From: an uncultured bacterium
Lineage (GTDB): Bacteria; Actinomycetota; Coriobacteriia; Coriobacteriales; Atopobiaceae
Assembly (NCBI GenBank): GCA_905214865.1
Contig: CAJMNO010000009.1
Location: 1-64,000 of the forward strand
Length of the DNA: 64,000 bases
Direction of reading: 5' to 3'
Part shown: in pieces, positions 53,156 to 62,449 of the stretch
How positions within the stretch are numbered: position 1 is the first letter of the stretch
Layout: the number at the start of each line of letters is the position of its first letter
Made by a program: the position numbers and the translations under genes
The notes under the pieces: generated by a model
What the model was told of the DNA's origin: nothing
The model's input: only the letters and a program-made list of their open reading frames with translations
Database searches by the model: none

Positions 53156-54415
53156 CTAGCGCAGGTTGGGCAGCACGAGCATGACCACGACCAGCGCGAG
53201 CACGACCACGCAGGCGACCACGACGATCGCCACGAAGCCATAGCGCTGGCCCCGGGTCTTGGAGCGCAGGCCCCTCTCGGCCGCGGCAAGGCGGTCGACC
53301 TCGGCCTGCTGCAGGTGGAGGCTTGCCTTGTCCTGGGCGATCTTGCCCCTGAGCTGAGCGGTCGCCTCGGGGGTGGCGTGGATCGAGTTCGCCTCGTCGA
53401 GCGCCTCCTGCGCGGCGTCGATCCTGCCCTGGGCCGTGGCGGCGTCCTTGTTGGCCGCCTCGAGGTCTCCCTTGCGCGCCGCGATCTGGTCGGAGAGCTC
53501 CTTCTCCTTGCGCGTGGCCTCGTTGTGCAGGCGCTCGTACTCCTCGCGCCGGGCGTCGGCCTCCTTGCGGGCCTCGCCCGCCTGGCGCTCCAGCGTCTCG
53601 AGCGACTGCTTCTGGGTCCACAGGTGCGTCTGCGCGTTGTCCATGAGCTGCTGGCACTCAGCGGTCACGCGCTTGACCTCCTCGCGGGCGGCGTCGAGGT
53701 GGGCCTGCTCCGCCACGACCTCGCTCTGCATCTTGCTCACCGCGGCGGGCGATGCGCTGGGGTCCGCCTGCAGGGAGGTGAGCTCCGCCTGGACCTTGCG
53801 GAGCCGGTCCTGGGCGTTGTCCACCGAGCGGTTGCTGGCGTCTATGCGCTGCTCGCGCCTCTTGGCCGTGTCGCTCACCTGCTGGTCGGCCGCCTTGACG
53901 GCACGGCGAACGTCCGAGAGGGACTTCGCGGCGTCGTCCGAGCGACCCTTGGTCGAGTTCATGAGCTCGCGATAGGGGCGCAGCTGCTCCTCGTTTGCCG
54001 CCTTCATGGCGTCGAGGCGCTGGGTCAGCCCCTCGACCTCTGCGGAGAGACGCTGCGACTCGCCCCTGGCCTTCTCCAGCAGGGCGCTGGCCTCCGCGAC
54101 CTCCGCGCGCTGGCGCTCCACGATCTGCGGGTAGTCGCCCTCTATCTTGTCGCGGTGCGCGAGCTCCGCGCTGTCCGCCTCCACCTGCTTCTTGAGGGCC
54201 TCGGCACGCTCGCGCGCGTCGGCGTGCTCCTTTGAGGCGCTCCTCACGCTCCGTATGGCGTCAAGGCCTCCCCGGATGGCGCCCGGCCCCTTGGAGCCCT
54301 TGGGCCTGCCCCCGGACCGAGGCCGCCTCGACCGTGCGGCGCCGGCGGGCTTGTCGGGCGTGCCGCTCGCGGCCTGGCCCTGGTTGCCCTCGGCGGTCTG
54401 TTGGTCGTTGTCCAT
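53156..54415 (-). CDS. Long coiled-coil protein with C-terminal membrane anchor
   Basis: A 419-residue protein I cannot assign to a named family. A disordered Gly/Pro/Arg-rich N-terminus (about 1-50) is followed by an almost unbroken coiled coil (about 55-385), rich in Ala, Glu, Lys, Gln and Arg heptads such as EQRIDASNRSVDNAQDRLRK. One hydrophobic C-terminal helix (about 392-415, VAIVVVACVVVLALVVVML) anchors the tail. No signal peptide is seen, so the coil is likely cytoplasmic and membrane-tethered, as in cell-division or envelope scaffolds. Only topology can be claimed. GAGGAG lies before the ATG. It is divergent from the HPr gene. Confidence 0.7.
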   Translation of the reverse strand: MDNDQQTAEGNQGQAASGTPDKPAGAARSRRPRSGGRPKGSKGPGAIRGGLDAIRSVRSASKEHADARERAEALKKQVEADSAELAHRDKIEGDYPQIVERQRAEVAEASALLEKARGESQRLSAEVEGLTQRLDAMKAANEEQLRPYRELMNSTKGRSDDAAKSLSDVRRAVKAADQQVSDTAKRREQRIDASNRSVDNAQDRLRKVQAELTSLQADPSASPAAVSKMQSEVVAEQAHLDAAREEVKRVTAECQQLMDNAQTHLWTQKQSLETLERQAGEARKEADARREEYERLHNEATRKEKELSDQIAARKGDLEAANKDAATAQGRIDAAQEALDEANSIHATPEATAQLRGKIAQDKASLHLQQAEVDRLAAAERGLRSKTRGQRYGFVAIVVVACVVVLALVVVMLVLPNLR

Positions 54416-54636
54416 GCGATGCTCCTCACGTCATGACGCGGGCGCGCGGCGACCTGCCACCCGCCCACAGACCATTTTGCACCAATCCGCGGCGGACATG
54501 TCCCTCTCCGACATGGTTTGCCGCCGTCTCCTGAAAAACAGCCCCCAGTTATGCATGGTTTTGTCATTTGTTTGTTACTATGTCGGAAGGCAAGCCATAC
54601 GAGGGCTCGCGACCCTTCAAGCAAAGGAGATTGGCA

Positions 54637-54918
54637 ATGGTTTCCAAGCAAGTGACTATCGTCAGCGCAACCGGCCTCCACGCACGCCCCGCTTCCCAGT
54701 TCGTCCAGGTTGCGAAGCAGTACCAGAGCGCGGTCACCATCAAGGACGTCGACAAGGGCACCGCTCCCGTCAACGCCAAGTCCATCATGATGATCCTGGC
54801 GGCTGGCCTGGGCACCGGCACCAAGGTCGAGATTGCGGCCGACGGCCCCGACGAGCAGGACGCCCTCAACGCGCTCCTTGGCATCAAGGACGGCGAAGAG
54901 GCCCTCTTCGGCGAGTAG
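54637..54918 (+). CDS. ptsH: HPr phosphocarrier protein
   Basis: A 93-residue HPr, which carries phosphate from enzyme I to sugar-specific PTS components. The active His15 is in TGLHARPAS. The regulatory serine region reads NAKSIMMIL, with the Ser at residue 49, three positions later than in the usual 88-residue form. This Ser would be the target of an HPr kinase if present. AAGGAG lies 8 nt before ATG 54637. No ptsI gene is adjacent, so it stands alone. It is followed by a terminator. Confidence 0.9.
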   Translation: MVSKQVTIVSATGLHARPASQFVQVAKQYQSAVTIKDVDKGTAPVNAKSIMMILAAGLGTGTKVEIAADGPDEQDALNALLGIKDGEEALFGE

Positions 54919-54937
54919 CCCCAACATTCAGACGTGG

Positions 54938-54970
54938 AAGGGCCTGGTGCCTCGTGGCATCGGGCCCTTT
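54938..54970 (+). terminator. Terminator after the HPr gene
   Basis: AAGGGCC (54938-54944) pairs with GGCCCTT (54963-54969) and TGCC pairs with GGCA inside. The tail TTTGCTA follows. It lies 19 nt after the stop. Confidence 0.65.
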
Positions 54971-55015
54971 GCTATGGGCAGGCGCGGGAGCGCGCGCCCG
55001 GGAGAGGAGAGTCCC

Positions 55016-56188
55016 ATGAGCGACGAGGAGACGACAACGCAGGGCAGCGACGAGGCGCGTTGGTTCACCTACGACATCGTCGCCGAGGACCCCGGCACAC
55101 ACGCCCGGGCGGGGGTCCTGCACACCCCGCACGGCGACGTCCCCACCCCCATCTTCATGCCGGTGGGGACCAAGGGGACCGTGAAGGGGCTCCTGCCGCC
55201 CACGCTCCGCGAGCTGGGCACCAAGATCCTCCTCGCCAACACCTACCACCTGTCCATGCGGCCGGGGGAGGCGCTCGTGGAGGAGATGGGTGGACTGCAC
55301 GAGTTTATGCAGTGGCATGGCCCCATCCTCACCGACTCCGGCGGCTTCCAGGTGTTCAGCCACGGGGAGTTCACCAAGCTGACCGACGACGGGGTCACGT
55401 TCCGTGCCGTGGACTACGACGGCACGTACGTGAGCTGGACGCCCGAGGACAACATGCGCATCGCCCAGAGCCTGGGGGCGGACATCTGCATGCAGCTCGA
55501 CCAGTGCCCGGGCTACCCCGCCAGCCGCGGCTTCGTGGAGCGCGCCGTTGAGCTCAGCAGCATGTGGGCGGAGAGGTGCTATCGCGCGCACGACCGGCGT
55601 GACCAGGCGCTCTTTGGCATCGTCCAGGGTGGCATGCACATGGACCTGCGCCTGCGCAGCCTGCGCCACCTGGAGGAGTGCGGCGACTTCCCCGGCTATG
55701 GCATCGGCGGGTACTCGGTGGGGGAGGACCACCAGACCATGTTCGAGACGCTCGCGCCGCTGGCGAGCGAGTACATGCCGCGCGAGAAGCCCCGCTACCT
55801 CATGGGCGTGGGCAACCCCACGACGCTCGTCCACGGCGTGGAGTGCGGCATCGACATGTTCGACTGCGTGCTGCCCACCAGGACGGCGCGCATGGGCTCC
55901 GCCTTCTCGAGCGAGGGGAGGCTCAACCTCAAGAACGCCCGCTTCACGCACGACCACGACCCGCTCGACCCCGGCTGCACCTGCCCGGTGTGCACGGGGG
56001 GCTACACGCGCGCCTACATCCACCACCTGGTGCGCCAGCGCGAGATGGCGGGCTCCATCCTCCTCTCCATGCACAACGTGTACTACCTGCTCGACCTCAT
56101 GCGCCGCGCGCGCGAGGCGATCGTCAGGGGGGAGTACGCCTCCTTCGTGAGCGAGTGGGACTCGCTGCCCGCCGCCCGCGACTGGTAG
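55016..56188 (+). CDS. tgt: tRNA-guanine transglycosylase
   Basis: A 390-residue enzyme that exchanges guanine-34 of GUN-anticodon tRNAs for preQ1. Catalytic and substrate motifs are ILTDSGGFQVFS (Asp near residue 108), QLDQCPGYP, GIVQGG, and MFDCVLPTRTARMG with the nucleophilic Asp. The zinc site is CTCPVCTGG with a further Cys/His in the C-terminus (IHHLVRQREM). GAGAGGAGAG precedes ATG 55016. It works with QueA and QueH of this window in queuosine synthesis and lies upstream of secD-secF, a common neighbour. Confidence 0.94.
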   Translation: MSDEETTTQGSDEARWFTYDIVAEDPGTHARAGVLHTPHGDVPTPIFMPVGTKGTVKGLLPPTLRELGTKILLANTYHLSMRPGEALVEEMGGLHEFMQWHGPILTDSGGFQVFSHGEFTKLTDDGVTFRAVDYDGTYVSWTPEDNMRIAQSLGADICMQLDQCPGYPASRGFVERAVELSSMWAERCYRAHDRRDQALFGIVQGGMHMDLRLRSLRHLEECGDFPGYGIGGYSVGEDHQTMFETLAPLASEYMPREKPRYLMGVGNPTTLVHGVECGIDMFDCVLPTRTARMGSAFSSEGRLNLKNARFTHDHDPLDPGCTCPVCTGGYTRAYIHHLVRQREMAGSILLSMHNVYYLLDLMRRAREAIVRGEYASFVSEWDSLPAARDW

Positions 56189-56306
56189 CCGCGTCCGGGC
56201 GGGGAGGCGGCGGGCCCCTCGCGGGCGCGAGGGGTGCCCACGGGCTAGAATGGGACGGTTGCAATAGGTTGGGTGGGCACGTCTCGCCCGAGGACGGGAG
56301 CTTCTC

Positions 56307-57803
56307 ATGAAGGATGGCAAGGAGCCCCAGGACGGCGCCACGGGGATCGACCGCTGGCGCAAGTCCGAGGGAAAGGGGGAGGGGCGCAGCAAGTCTCGCC
56401 CCCGCAGCAAGCGCGGGCATAGGATGGGCGCCCACGTTCGCCGCTACGTATCGACCCTGGTGGTGCTCGTCGTGGTGCTTGGGGTGTGCGTGTTTGGGTT
56501 CACGCCGCTCTCGGAGCGCATCACGCAGGGCCTCGACATCAGGGGTGGCGTCTCGGTCATCATGACCGCCAAGACCTCCGACGGCGGCACGCCCAGCGCC
56601 GAGCAGATGCAGGAGGCGACCTCCATCGTGCAGCAGCGCGTGAACTCGCTCGGCTCGTCCGAGACGACCGTGCAGCAGCAGGGGTCCGACTCCATCCTGA
56701 TCCAGATCCCCGGCGCCACCAACGCGGACGAGGCCATCAAGACCATCGGGCAGACGGGCCACCTGGAGTTCGTGCGGCTTGACGACATCGGCGACGCCGA
56801 CGCACTCGCCAAGCTCGACGCCGGCACCGAGGACGTGGAGCTGAAGGACGGCACCTACGAGGCGTTCATGGACGGCTCCCACATCACGCAGGTGACCGTG
56901 GCGCAGGCGTCCAACTCCGCCACGGGCACGTACGCCGTCAACATCAAGCTCGACGACGAGGGCACCAAGGACTTCGCCGAGGTCACCAAGGAGCTCGCAC
57001 CCACCAACGGCAGGATCGCCATCGTGCTGGACGGCGTGGTCAAGTCTGCCCCCGCGGTGCAGTCCGAGATCTCGACCGGCGAGGTGTCCATCACGGGCAA
57101 TTTCTCGCTCGACGACGCCAACTCGCTCAAGACGGTCCTCGACTCCGGGTCGCTCCCCGTCACGCTCACCTACTCCGAGAGCCGCGTGGTCGGCCCCACC
57201 CTTGGCCAGGACTCCCTCACCCAGGGCATCACCGCCATCATCGTGGGCGTCGCGATCGTCGTGGTCTACCTCTTCGTGTTCTACCGCGGCCTGGGTCTGC
57301 TCACGCTGGGCTCCCTGGGCGTGTTCGCGGTGCTGTACCTGGGCCTGCTCGCGCTGCTCTCTCACTTCGGCGCGTTCGCGCTCACGCTCCCCGGCCTTGC
57401 CGGCATGGTGCTGACGACCGGCTCGGCAGCCGACTCCTCGATCCTCGTCCTCGAGAGGTTCAGGGAGGAGATCCGCATGGGCCGCAGCGTCAAGAACTCC
57501 TCCGTGAGTGGCGCCAAGCACGGCATCATGACCTCCCTTGACGCCGACGCCGTCACGCTCGTGACCGCCATCGCGCTCTTCGCCTTCGCCGTGGGCCCGG
57601 TCAAGGGCTTCGGCCTCACGCTCGCCCTGGGCATCGCCTGCGACGTCGTGACCATGTTCTGCTTCAAGGCGCCTTCCCTGAGGCTCCTCGCGCTGGGCAC
57701 CATCGAGAGGCACCCCAAGTTCTGGGGCGTGGACCAGGACCTGGCCGAGGCCGCGCGCCGGAAGGAAGAGAAGCTCGGGAAGGGGGGTGTGGCCAATGCG
57801 TAG
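56307..57803 (+). CDS. secD: Protein translocase subunit SecD
   Basis: A 498-residue membrane protein that uses proton motive force to assist Sec export. A basic N-terminus precedes helix one (about 48-68), then a large extracytoplasmic domain with DIRGGVSVIM and TAIIVGVAIV. Helices two to six occupy about 305-460, with GSAADSSILVLERFREE as the family loop. Start ATG follows GGGAG. It overlaps secF by 8 nt. No yajC lies between tgt and secD. Confidence 0.93.
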   Translation: MKDGKEPQDGATGIDRWRKSEGKGEGRSKSRPRSKRGHRMGAHVRRYVSTLVVLVVVLGVCVFGFTPLSERITQGLDIRGGVSVIMTAKTSDGGTPSAEQMQEATSIVQQRVNSLGSSETTVQQQGSDSILIQIPGATNADEAIKTIGQTGHLEFVRLDDIGDADALAKLDAGTEDVELKDGTYEAFMDGSHITQVTVAQASNSATGTYAVNIKLDDEGTKDFAEVTKELAPTNGRIAIVLDGVVKSAPAVQSEISTGEVSITGNFSLDDANSLKTVLDSGSLPVTLTYSESRVVGPTLGQDSLTQGITAIIVGVAIVVVYLFVFYRGLGLLTLGSLGVFAVLYLGLLALLSHFGAFALTLPGLAGMVLTTGSAADSSILVLERFREEIRMGRSVKNSSVSGAKHGIMTSLDADAVTLVTAIALFAFAVGPVKGFGLTLALGIACDVVTMFCFKAPSLRLLALGTIERHPKFWGVDQDLAEAARRKEEKLGKGGVANA

Positions 57804-58758
57804 CCACTTCTCAAGGGAGATCCCGTTCATGCCGCACCGCCGGCAGCTCCTGAGCGTCTCCGCGGTCCTGGTGGTGCTCGCCGTGATCGGCCTCGTCGCG
57901 CGCGGCCTGGTCTTTGGCATCGAGTTCCAGGGCGGCACCGAGATCGACTTCCGCGACACCGGCTCGGTCACCATCGAGCAGATGAGGGGTGCCCTGGTGG
58001 ACGCGGGTGAGAAGGACCCCACCGTCCAGACGAGCGTCACCGACGGCAAGGCGGGCTTCCTCGTCCGCTCCGACACCACCGACCCCAACACCGCCAACCA
58101 GCACGCCTCCGCGGCGGCCAAGGCCCTCTCGCTCGCCTCGGACAGCTACACCGTCACCACGATCGGGCCTGACTGGGGTGCCAACGTCACCCGCTCGTCC
58201 GCGCTCGCGTTTGGCGTGGCGATCCTGCTCATCATCGCGTTCGTGAGCATTCGCTACGAGTTCAAGATGTCCATCACGGCCGTCGTCGCGCTCCTGCACG
58301 ACCTGGTCATCACCCTGGGCGTGTACGCGTGGACCCAGACGGCCATCACCCCCAACGTGGTGGCCGCGCTCCTCACGATCATGGGCTACTCGCTCTATGA
58401 CACCGTGGTCGAGTTCAACCGCGTGAACGAGAACGCCAAGGGGCTCCACGACGGCGTGCACCGCACCTACTACCAGATCGCCAACTTCTCGATCAACGAG
58501 GTCATCGTGCGCACCATCAACACCTCTATCACCTCGCTGGTCCCCGTCGCGTGCATGCTCGCGCTGGGCGGGGCTACCCTCAAGGACTTCGCCTTCGCCA
58601 TGCTCGTGGGCGAGGTGCTGGGCACCTACTCCAGCTTCGCCGTGGCGTCGCCGCTCCTCGCCATCTGGAAGACGCGCGAGCCCAAGTGGGCCAAGCTCCA
58701 GGCCAAGTACGGCGACGGCTCCACCAAGGTCAAGCCCGCCGCAGGGGAAGCGGAGTAG
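57796..58758 (+). CDS. secF: Protein translocase subunit SecF
   Basis: A 320-residue partner of SecD with six membrane segments. GIEFQGGTEIDF lies after the first helix, and MGYSLYDTVVEFNRVNEN is the family motif between later helices, with the conserved Asp and Arg used in proton coupling. Start ATG 57796 lies within the secD end; a GTG at 57787 is also open. It ends one base before the RecJ fusion gene. Confidence 0.93.
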   Translation: MRSHFSREIPFMPHRRQLLSVSAVLVVLAVIGLVARGLVFGIEFQGGTEIDFRDTGSVTIEQMRGALVDAGEKDPTVQTSVTDGKAGFLVRSDTTDPNTANQHASAAAKALSLASDSYTVTTIGPDWGANVTRSSALAFGVAILLIIAFVSIRYEFKMSITAVVALLHDLVITLGVYAWTQTAITPNVVAALLTIMGYSLYDTVVEFNRVNENAKGLHDGVHRTYYQIANFSINEVIVRTINTSITSLVPVACMLALGGATLKDFAFAMLVGEVLGTYSSFAVASPLLAIWKTREPKWAKLQAKYGDGSTKVKPAAGEAE

Positions 58759-58759
58759 C

Positions 58760-61700
58760 GTGTCGGGCCTCCCCGACAGCAGGCGCTGGGACGTCCTGCC
58801 CGCACGCCCGGACGCCGAGCGGCTCCTCCGCGAGTCGCTGGGGCTTCCCGGCATCGTGGCCAGGACGCTCGCCGCCCGTGGGGTGACCTCGCCCGACCGG
58901 GCGCGGGCGTTCCTCTCGCCCTCCCTCGAGGCCTCCTGGGCCGACCCCCTGGGCATTCCGGGGATGGCCCAGGCGGCGGACAGGGTCGAGCGGGCGCTGC
59001 GCGGGGGAGAGTCGATCGCCGTCTTTGGCGACTTCGACGTGGATGGCATGAGCGCCACCTGCCTCCTGACCCTGGCCCTGCGGAGGCTGGGGGGCACCGT
59101 GAGCCCGTTCATCCCCCACCGCTTTGGCGAGGGGTACGGCCTGTCGCGCGAGGCGCTGGAGAGGGTCATCGACGGCTGCCACCCCGACCTCGTGGTGACG
59201 GTGGACAACGGCATCTCGTCCAGGGACGAGGTGGGCTGGCTGGTCTCGCAGGGCATCGACGTGGTGGTGACCGACCACCACGAGCCCTCCGAGAGCGTGC
59301 CGGAGGGGGTTCCCGTGACCGACCCCAAGCTCAGGGCGGACGGCCCCAGCCGGGAGCTCGCCGGAGCCGGGGTCGCCCTCAAGCTGGTGTGCGAGCTGGG
59401 CAGGCGCATGGGACAGCCTGGCCTGTGGCGCGACTACACGGAGGTCGCGACCCTGGGCACCATCTCGGACATGATGCTGCTCGACGAGGAGAACAGGGCC
59501 CTCGTCGCCGACGGCATCGAGCACATGAGGGACACCCGGCGTCCCGGCATCGTCGCCCTCGCCGCGACCGCCCACCTGGACATCACCACGGTCACGGCGG
59601 ACCAGCTGCCGTTCTCGCTCATACCCCGGCTCAACGCAGCCGGGCGCATGGGGACCACGGACGTCGCCTTCCAGCTGCTCGTGACCGACGACCCCACCGA
59701 GGCCGCCACGCTCGCGGCGCGCCTGGAGCAGGTCAACAGCGAGCGCCGCGAGATCGAGGCGCAGCTGACCGAGGAGGCCCAGGCCATGGTCGAGGCCACC
59801 TACGACGGCGGCCGCGTGATCGTCGTGGGCGGCGAGGGCTGGCACGAGGGCGTGAAGGGCATCGTGGCGAGCAGGATCGCAAACCGCTACCACGTGCCCA
59901 CGATCCTCTTCTCGATCTCGGACGGCATCGCGCGGGGCTCGGGGCGCTCCGTGGGCAGCGTGGACCTGTTCCACGCCGTGGAGCAGTGCTCGGACGTGCT
60001 GGTGCGCTTTGGCGGGCACGCGGGGGCCGTGGGCGTCACCTGCGATGCCGCCAACCTGGACGCCTTCCGCGACCGCCTGGGCGAGGTCATGGCGGCGCTC
60101 CCCACCGAGCAGTTCGAGGACAGGGGCGAGGTCACCGCCCTGGTGGGGCTGGAGGAGATGAGCGTCCCCAACATCCGGGCGCTCGAGATGCTCCAGCCGT
60201 TTGGCCAAGGCAACAAGAAGCCGCTCTTTGGCGTGCGGGGCGTCACCATGCGCAACCGCGCCAAGGTCGGCGCCGGCGGAAACCACCTGCGCTTCTCCGC
60301 GACGGACGGGACCAGCAGCGTCGCCGCCATCATGTTCCGCGCCCCCCAGATCGACCGCGCGGTTGACTGCGAGCAGGCCGTCGACCTGGTGTTCGAGCCC
60401 GTTGCCGAGACCTGGCAGGGACGCACCAAGCCCAAGCTCATGGTGCGCGACATCCTCTATCGCGACCTCGACCGCCGCAGCGTCCCCTCTGAGGAGTCGG
60501 AGTCCATCTCGGACGAGCTGTTCTCCCGCGCCTCGCAGATCCTCTCGCGCGACGAGTACTCGGGCATCGTGGAGGCGTCGTCGTTCGTGACCAAGGTCGT
60601 GGGCGTGAGCTTTGGCGGCAGGCAGGACTGCGCCAGGACGCTCCAGGCAGGGCAGGCGCTCCTGGTCTTGCGGCAGCCCGACAACCCCGAGGACCCAAAC
60701 GCCATCGCGGTCGAGACGACCGAGGGGGCCTCGCTCGGCTTCCTCCGCCGGCAGATCGCCGCCGCCCTCGCCCCCGCCATGGACGCCGGCGCTGCCTACT
60801 CCGCCGAGGTGCTGGGCGTCTCCGGCGGGACGGCGGAGAAGCCCACGCTGGGCGTGAGCATCCAGGTCGTGCGCCACGACGCGCAGCCCTCGCGCGAAAG
60901 CGACCCCACGGCGCCGGCGGGGGAGCGGCAGAGGCTCGCGTCCCTCGGCTACGACGAGCTCACCGACCAGCTCAGGCGCCGCATGATTGGCTCCCACGAC
61001 CTGCTGCCCGCACAGGCGGCGGCCCTGGACCGGCTCGCCTCGGGTCGCTCCACCCTCTGCGTCATGGCAACGGGGCGGGGCAAGTCGCTCATCTTCCACA
61101 TCCACGCCGCCAGGGAGGCCATCGCCCGGGGGCGCGCCAGCGTGTTCGTGTACCCGCTGAGGGCGCTTGTGTCCGACCAGGCCTTCCACCTTGAGTCGGC
61201 GCTGGCGCCGCTCGGGCTGCGCGTGCGCGTCCTCACGGGCGAGACGGGCATGGACGAGAGGGACGACACCTTCGCCGCGCTGGCGGAGGGCAAGGCAGAC
61301 GTCCTGCTCACCACACCGGAGTTCCTGGCGATCCATGCCGCGCGCTTTGCGGCTTCGGGGCGCATCGGCTTCGTGGTCGTGGACGAGGCGCACCATGCGG
61401 GGACCTCGCGCGGTGGCAACCGCAGCGCGTACTCATCGCTCCCTCAGGTCTTGTGCCAGCTTGGCGACCCCACGGCCCTTGCCGTGACCGCCACCGCCCA
61501 GGACGAGGTGGCGCACGAGATCTGCCGACTTCTCTCGATCGACCAGGCGGACGTGGTGGTGGACCCCAGCGTGAGGGAGAACCTCCACCTGGTCGACAAC
61601 CGGGAGCTGCGCGACCGCGAGGCAGCCCTGGTCTCGGTCGTTGCCACGGGCGAGAAGACCGTGGTGTACGTGAACTCCCGGGAGCAGTCGGTGGCGCTCG

Positions 61701-62449
61701 CGCGCATGCTGCGCAAGTGCATCCCCGACCTGGGACAGCGGATCGCGTTCTACAACGCGGGGCTCACGAGGTCGGACCGCACGCGCGTGGAGGACGCCTT
61801 CCGCAGCGGCACGCTGTCCTGCATCGTCTCGACCAGCGCGTTCGGCGAGGGGGTCAACCTCCCGGACATCCGCAACGTGATGCTCTACCACATGCCCTTT
61901 GGCGCCATCGAGTTCAACCAGATGAGCGGGCGCGCCGGACGAGACGGCGCCGACGCGCGCGTGCACCTGATGTTCGGTGCCCGCGACGCCCGCATCAACG
62001 AGCGCATCCTGGCCTCCGCCGCCCCCGAGCGGGCCGACCTTGTCACGCTCTACCGCGTGTTGCGGGGCCTTTCGAGGGGCGACGGGTCGGCAGGCCCCGA
62101 GCCCATCCGCATGACCAACGCCGACATCGCGCAGGCGGCGGTGGAGTCAAACCCCGCCACGCGGCTGGACGAGCGGTCCGTCTCGTGCGGCATCGGGATC
62201 TTCCGGGAACTCGGGTTCCTCGAGACGAGCGGCTACGGCTCGGGCAGGAGCATCGCCATGAGCGAGTCGCCGGAGCGCGTCGAGCTTGACCGCTCCATTC
62301 GCTACCTCGAGGGATTGAGGTCCCGCGACGCGTTTCTCAGTTTCAGGGATTGGGTACTCTCTAGCAGTCCCGACGAGTTGCTCGCCCGCATCAACAGTCC
62401 CATCACGCCGGGATTTGGCACCAGGGTGGGCCCTTTGGAGGAATCATGA
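58760..62449 (+). CDS. recJ: RecJ single-strand exonuclease fused to HIRAN domain and RecQ-like SF2 helicase
   Basis: A 1229-residue fusion. Residues about 1-570 are RecJ: DHH motifs FGDFDVDGMSA, VVTVDNGISS, VVTDHHEPSE, LNAAGRMG, then DHHA1 with FGGHAGAVGVT, and an OB fold near GGNHLRFSATDG. Residues about 610-700 match a HIRAN domain (VVGVSFGGRQ, NPEDPNAIAVE, GFLRRQIA). Residues about 730-1100 are a superfamily 2 helicase: Walker A ATGRGKSLIF, DEAHH box VVDEAHHAG, AVTATAQDEV, VNSREQSVALA and QMSGRAGRDGA. A C-terminal winged-helix-like region follows. Start GTG 58760 lies directly after the secF stop. Role: 5'-3' single-strand resection with its own unwinding motor. Confidence 0.88.
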   Translation: MSGLPDSRRWDVLPARPDAERLLRESLGLPGIVARTLAARGVTSPDRARAFLSPSLEASWADPLGIPGMAQAADRVERALRGGESIAVFGDFDVDGMSATCLLTLALRRLGGTVSPFIPHRFGEGYGLSREALERVIDGCHPDLVVTVDNGISSRDEVGWLVSQGIDVVVTDHHEPSESVPEGVPVTDPKLRADGPSRELAGAGVALKLVCELGRRMGQPGLWRDYTEVATLGTISDMMLLDEENRALVADGIEHMRDTRRPGIVALAATAHLDITTVTADQLPFSLIPRLNAAGRMGTTDVAFQLLVTDDPTEAATLAARLEQVNSERREIEAQLTEEAQAMVEATYDGGRVIVVGGEGWHEGVKGIVASRIANRYHVPTILFSISDGIARGSGRSVGSVDLFHAVEQCSDVLVRFGGHAGAVGVTCDAANLDAFRDRLGEVMAALPTEQFEDRGEVTALVGLEEMSVPNIRALEMLQPFGQGNKKPLFGVRGVTMRNRAKVGAGGNHLRFSATDGTSSVAAIMFRAPQIDRAVDCEQAVDLVFEPVAETWQGRTKPKLMVRDILYRDLDRRSVPSEESESISDELFSRASQILSRDEYSGIVEASSFVTKVVGVSFGGRQDCARTLQAGQALLVLRQPDNPEDPNAIAVETTEGASLGFLRRQIAAALAPAMDAGAAYSAEVLGVSGGTAEKPTLGVSIQVVRHDAQPSRESDPTAPAGERQRLASLGYDELTDQLRRRMIGSHDLLPAQAAALDRLASGRSTLCVMATGRGKSLIFHIHAAREAIARGRASVFVYPLRALVSDQAFHLESALAPLGLRVRVLTGETGMDERDDTFAALAEGKADVLLTTPEFLAIHAARFAASGRIGFVVVDEAHHAGTSRGGNRSAYSSLPQVLCQLGDPTALAVTATAQDEVAHEICRLLSIDQADVVVDPSVRENLHLVDNRELRDREAALVSVVATGEKTVVYVNSREQSVALARMLRKCIPDLGQRIAFYNAGLTRSDRTRVEDAFRSGTLSCIVSTSAFGEGVNLPDIRNVMLYHMPFGAIEFNQMSGRAGRDGADARVHLMFGARDARINERILASAAPERADLVTLYRVLRGLSRGDGSAGPEPIRMTNADIAQAAVESNPATRLDERSVSCGIGIFRELGFLETSGYGSGRSIAMSESPERVELDRSIRYLEGLRSRDAFLSFRDWVLSSSPDELLARINSPITPGFGTRVGPLEES

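Noticed and set aside
58730..61396. 888-codon minus-strand frame opposite the RecJ fusion
   Set aside because: The plus strand encodes complete RecJ and helicase motifs; the antisense frame shows only biased composition.
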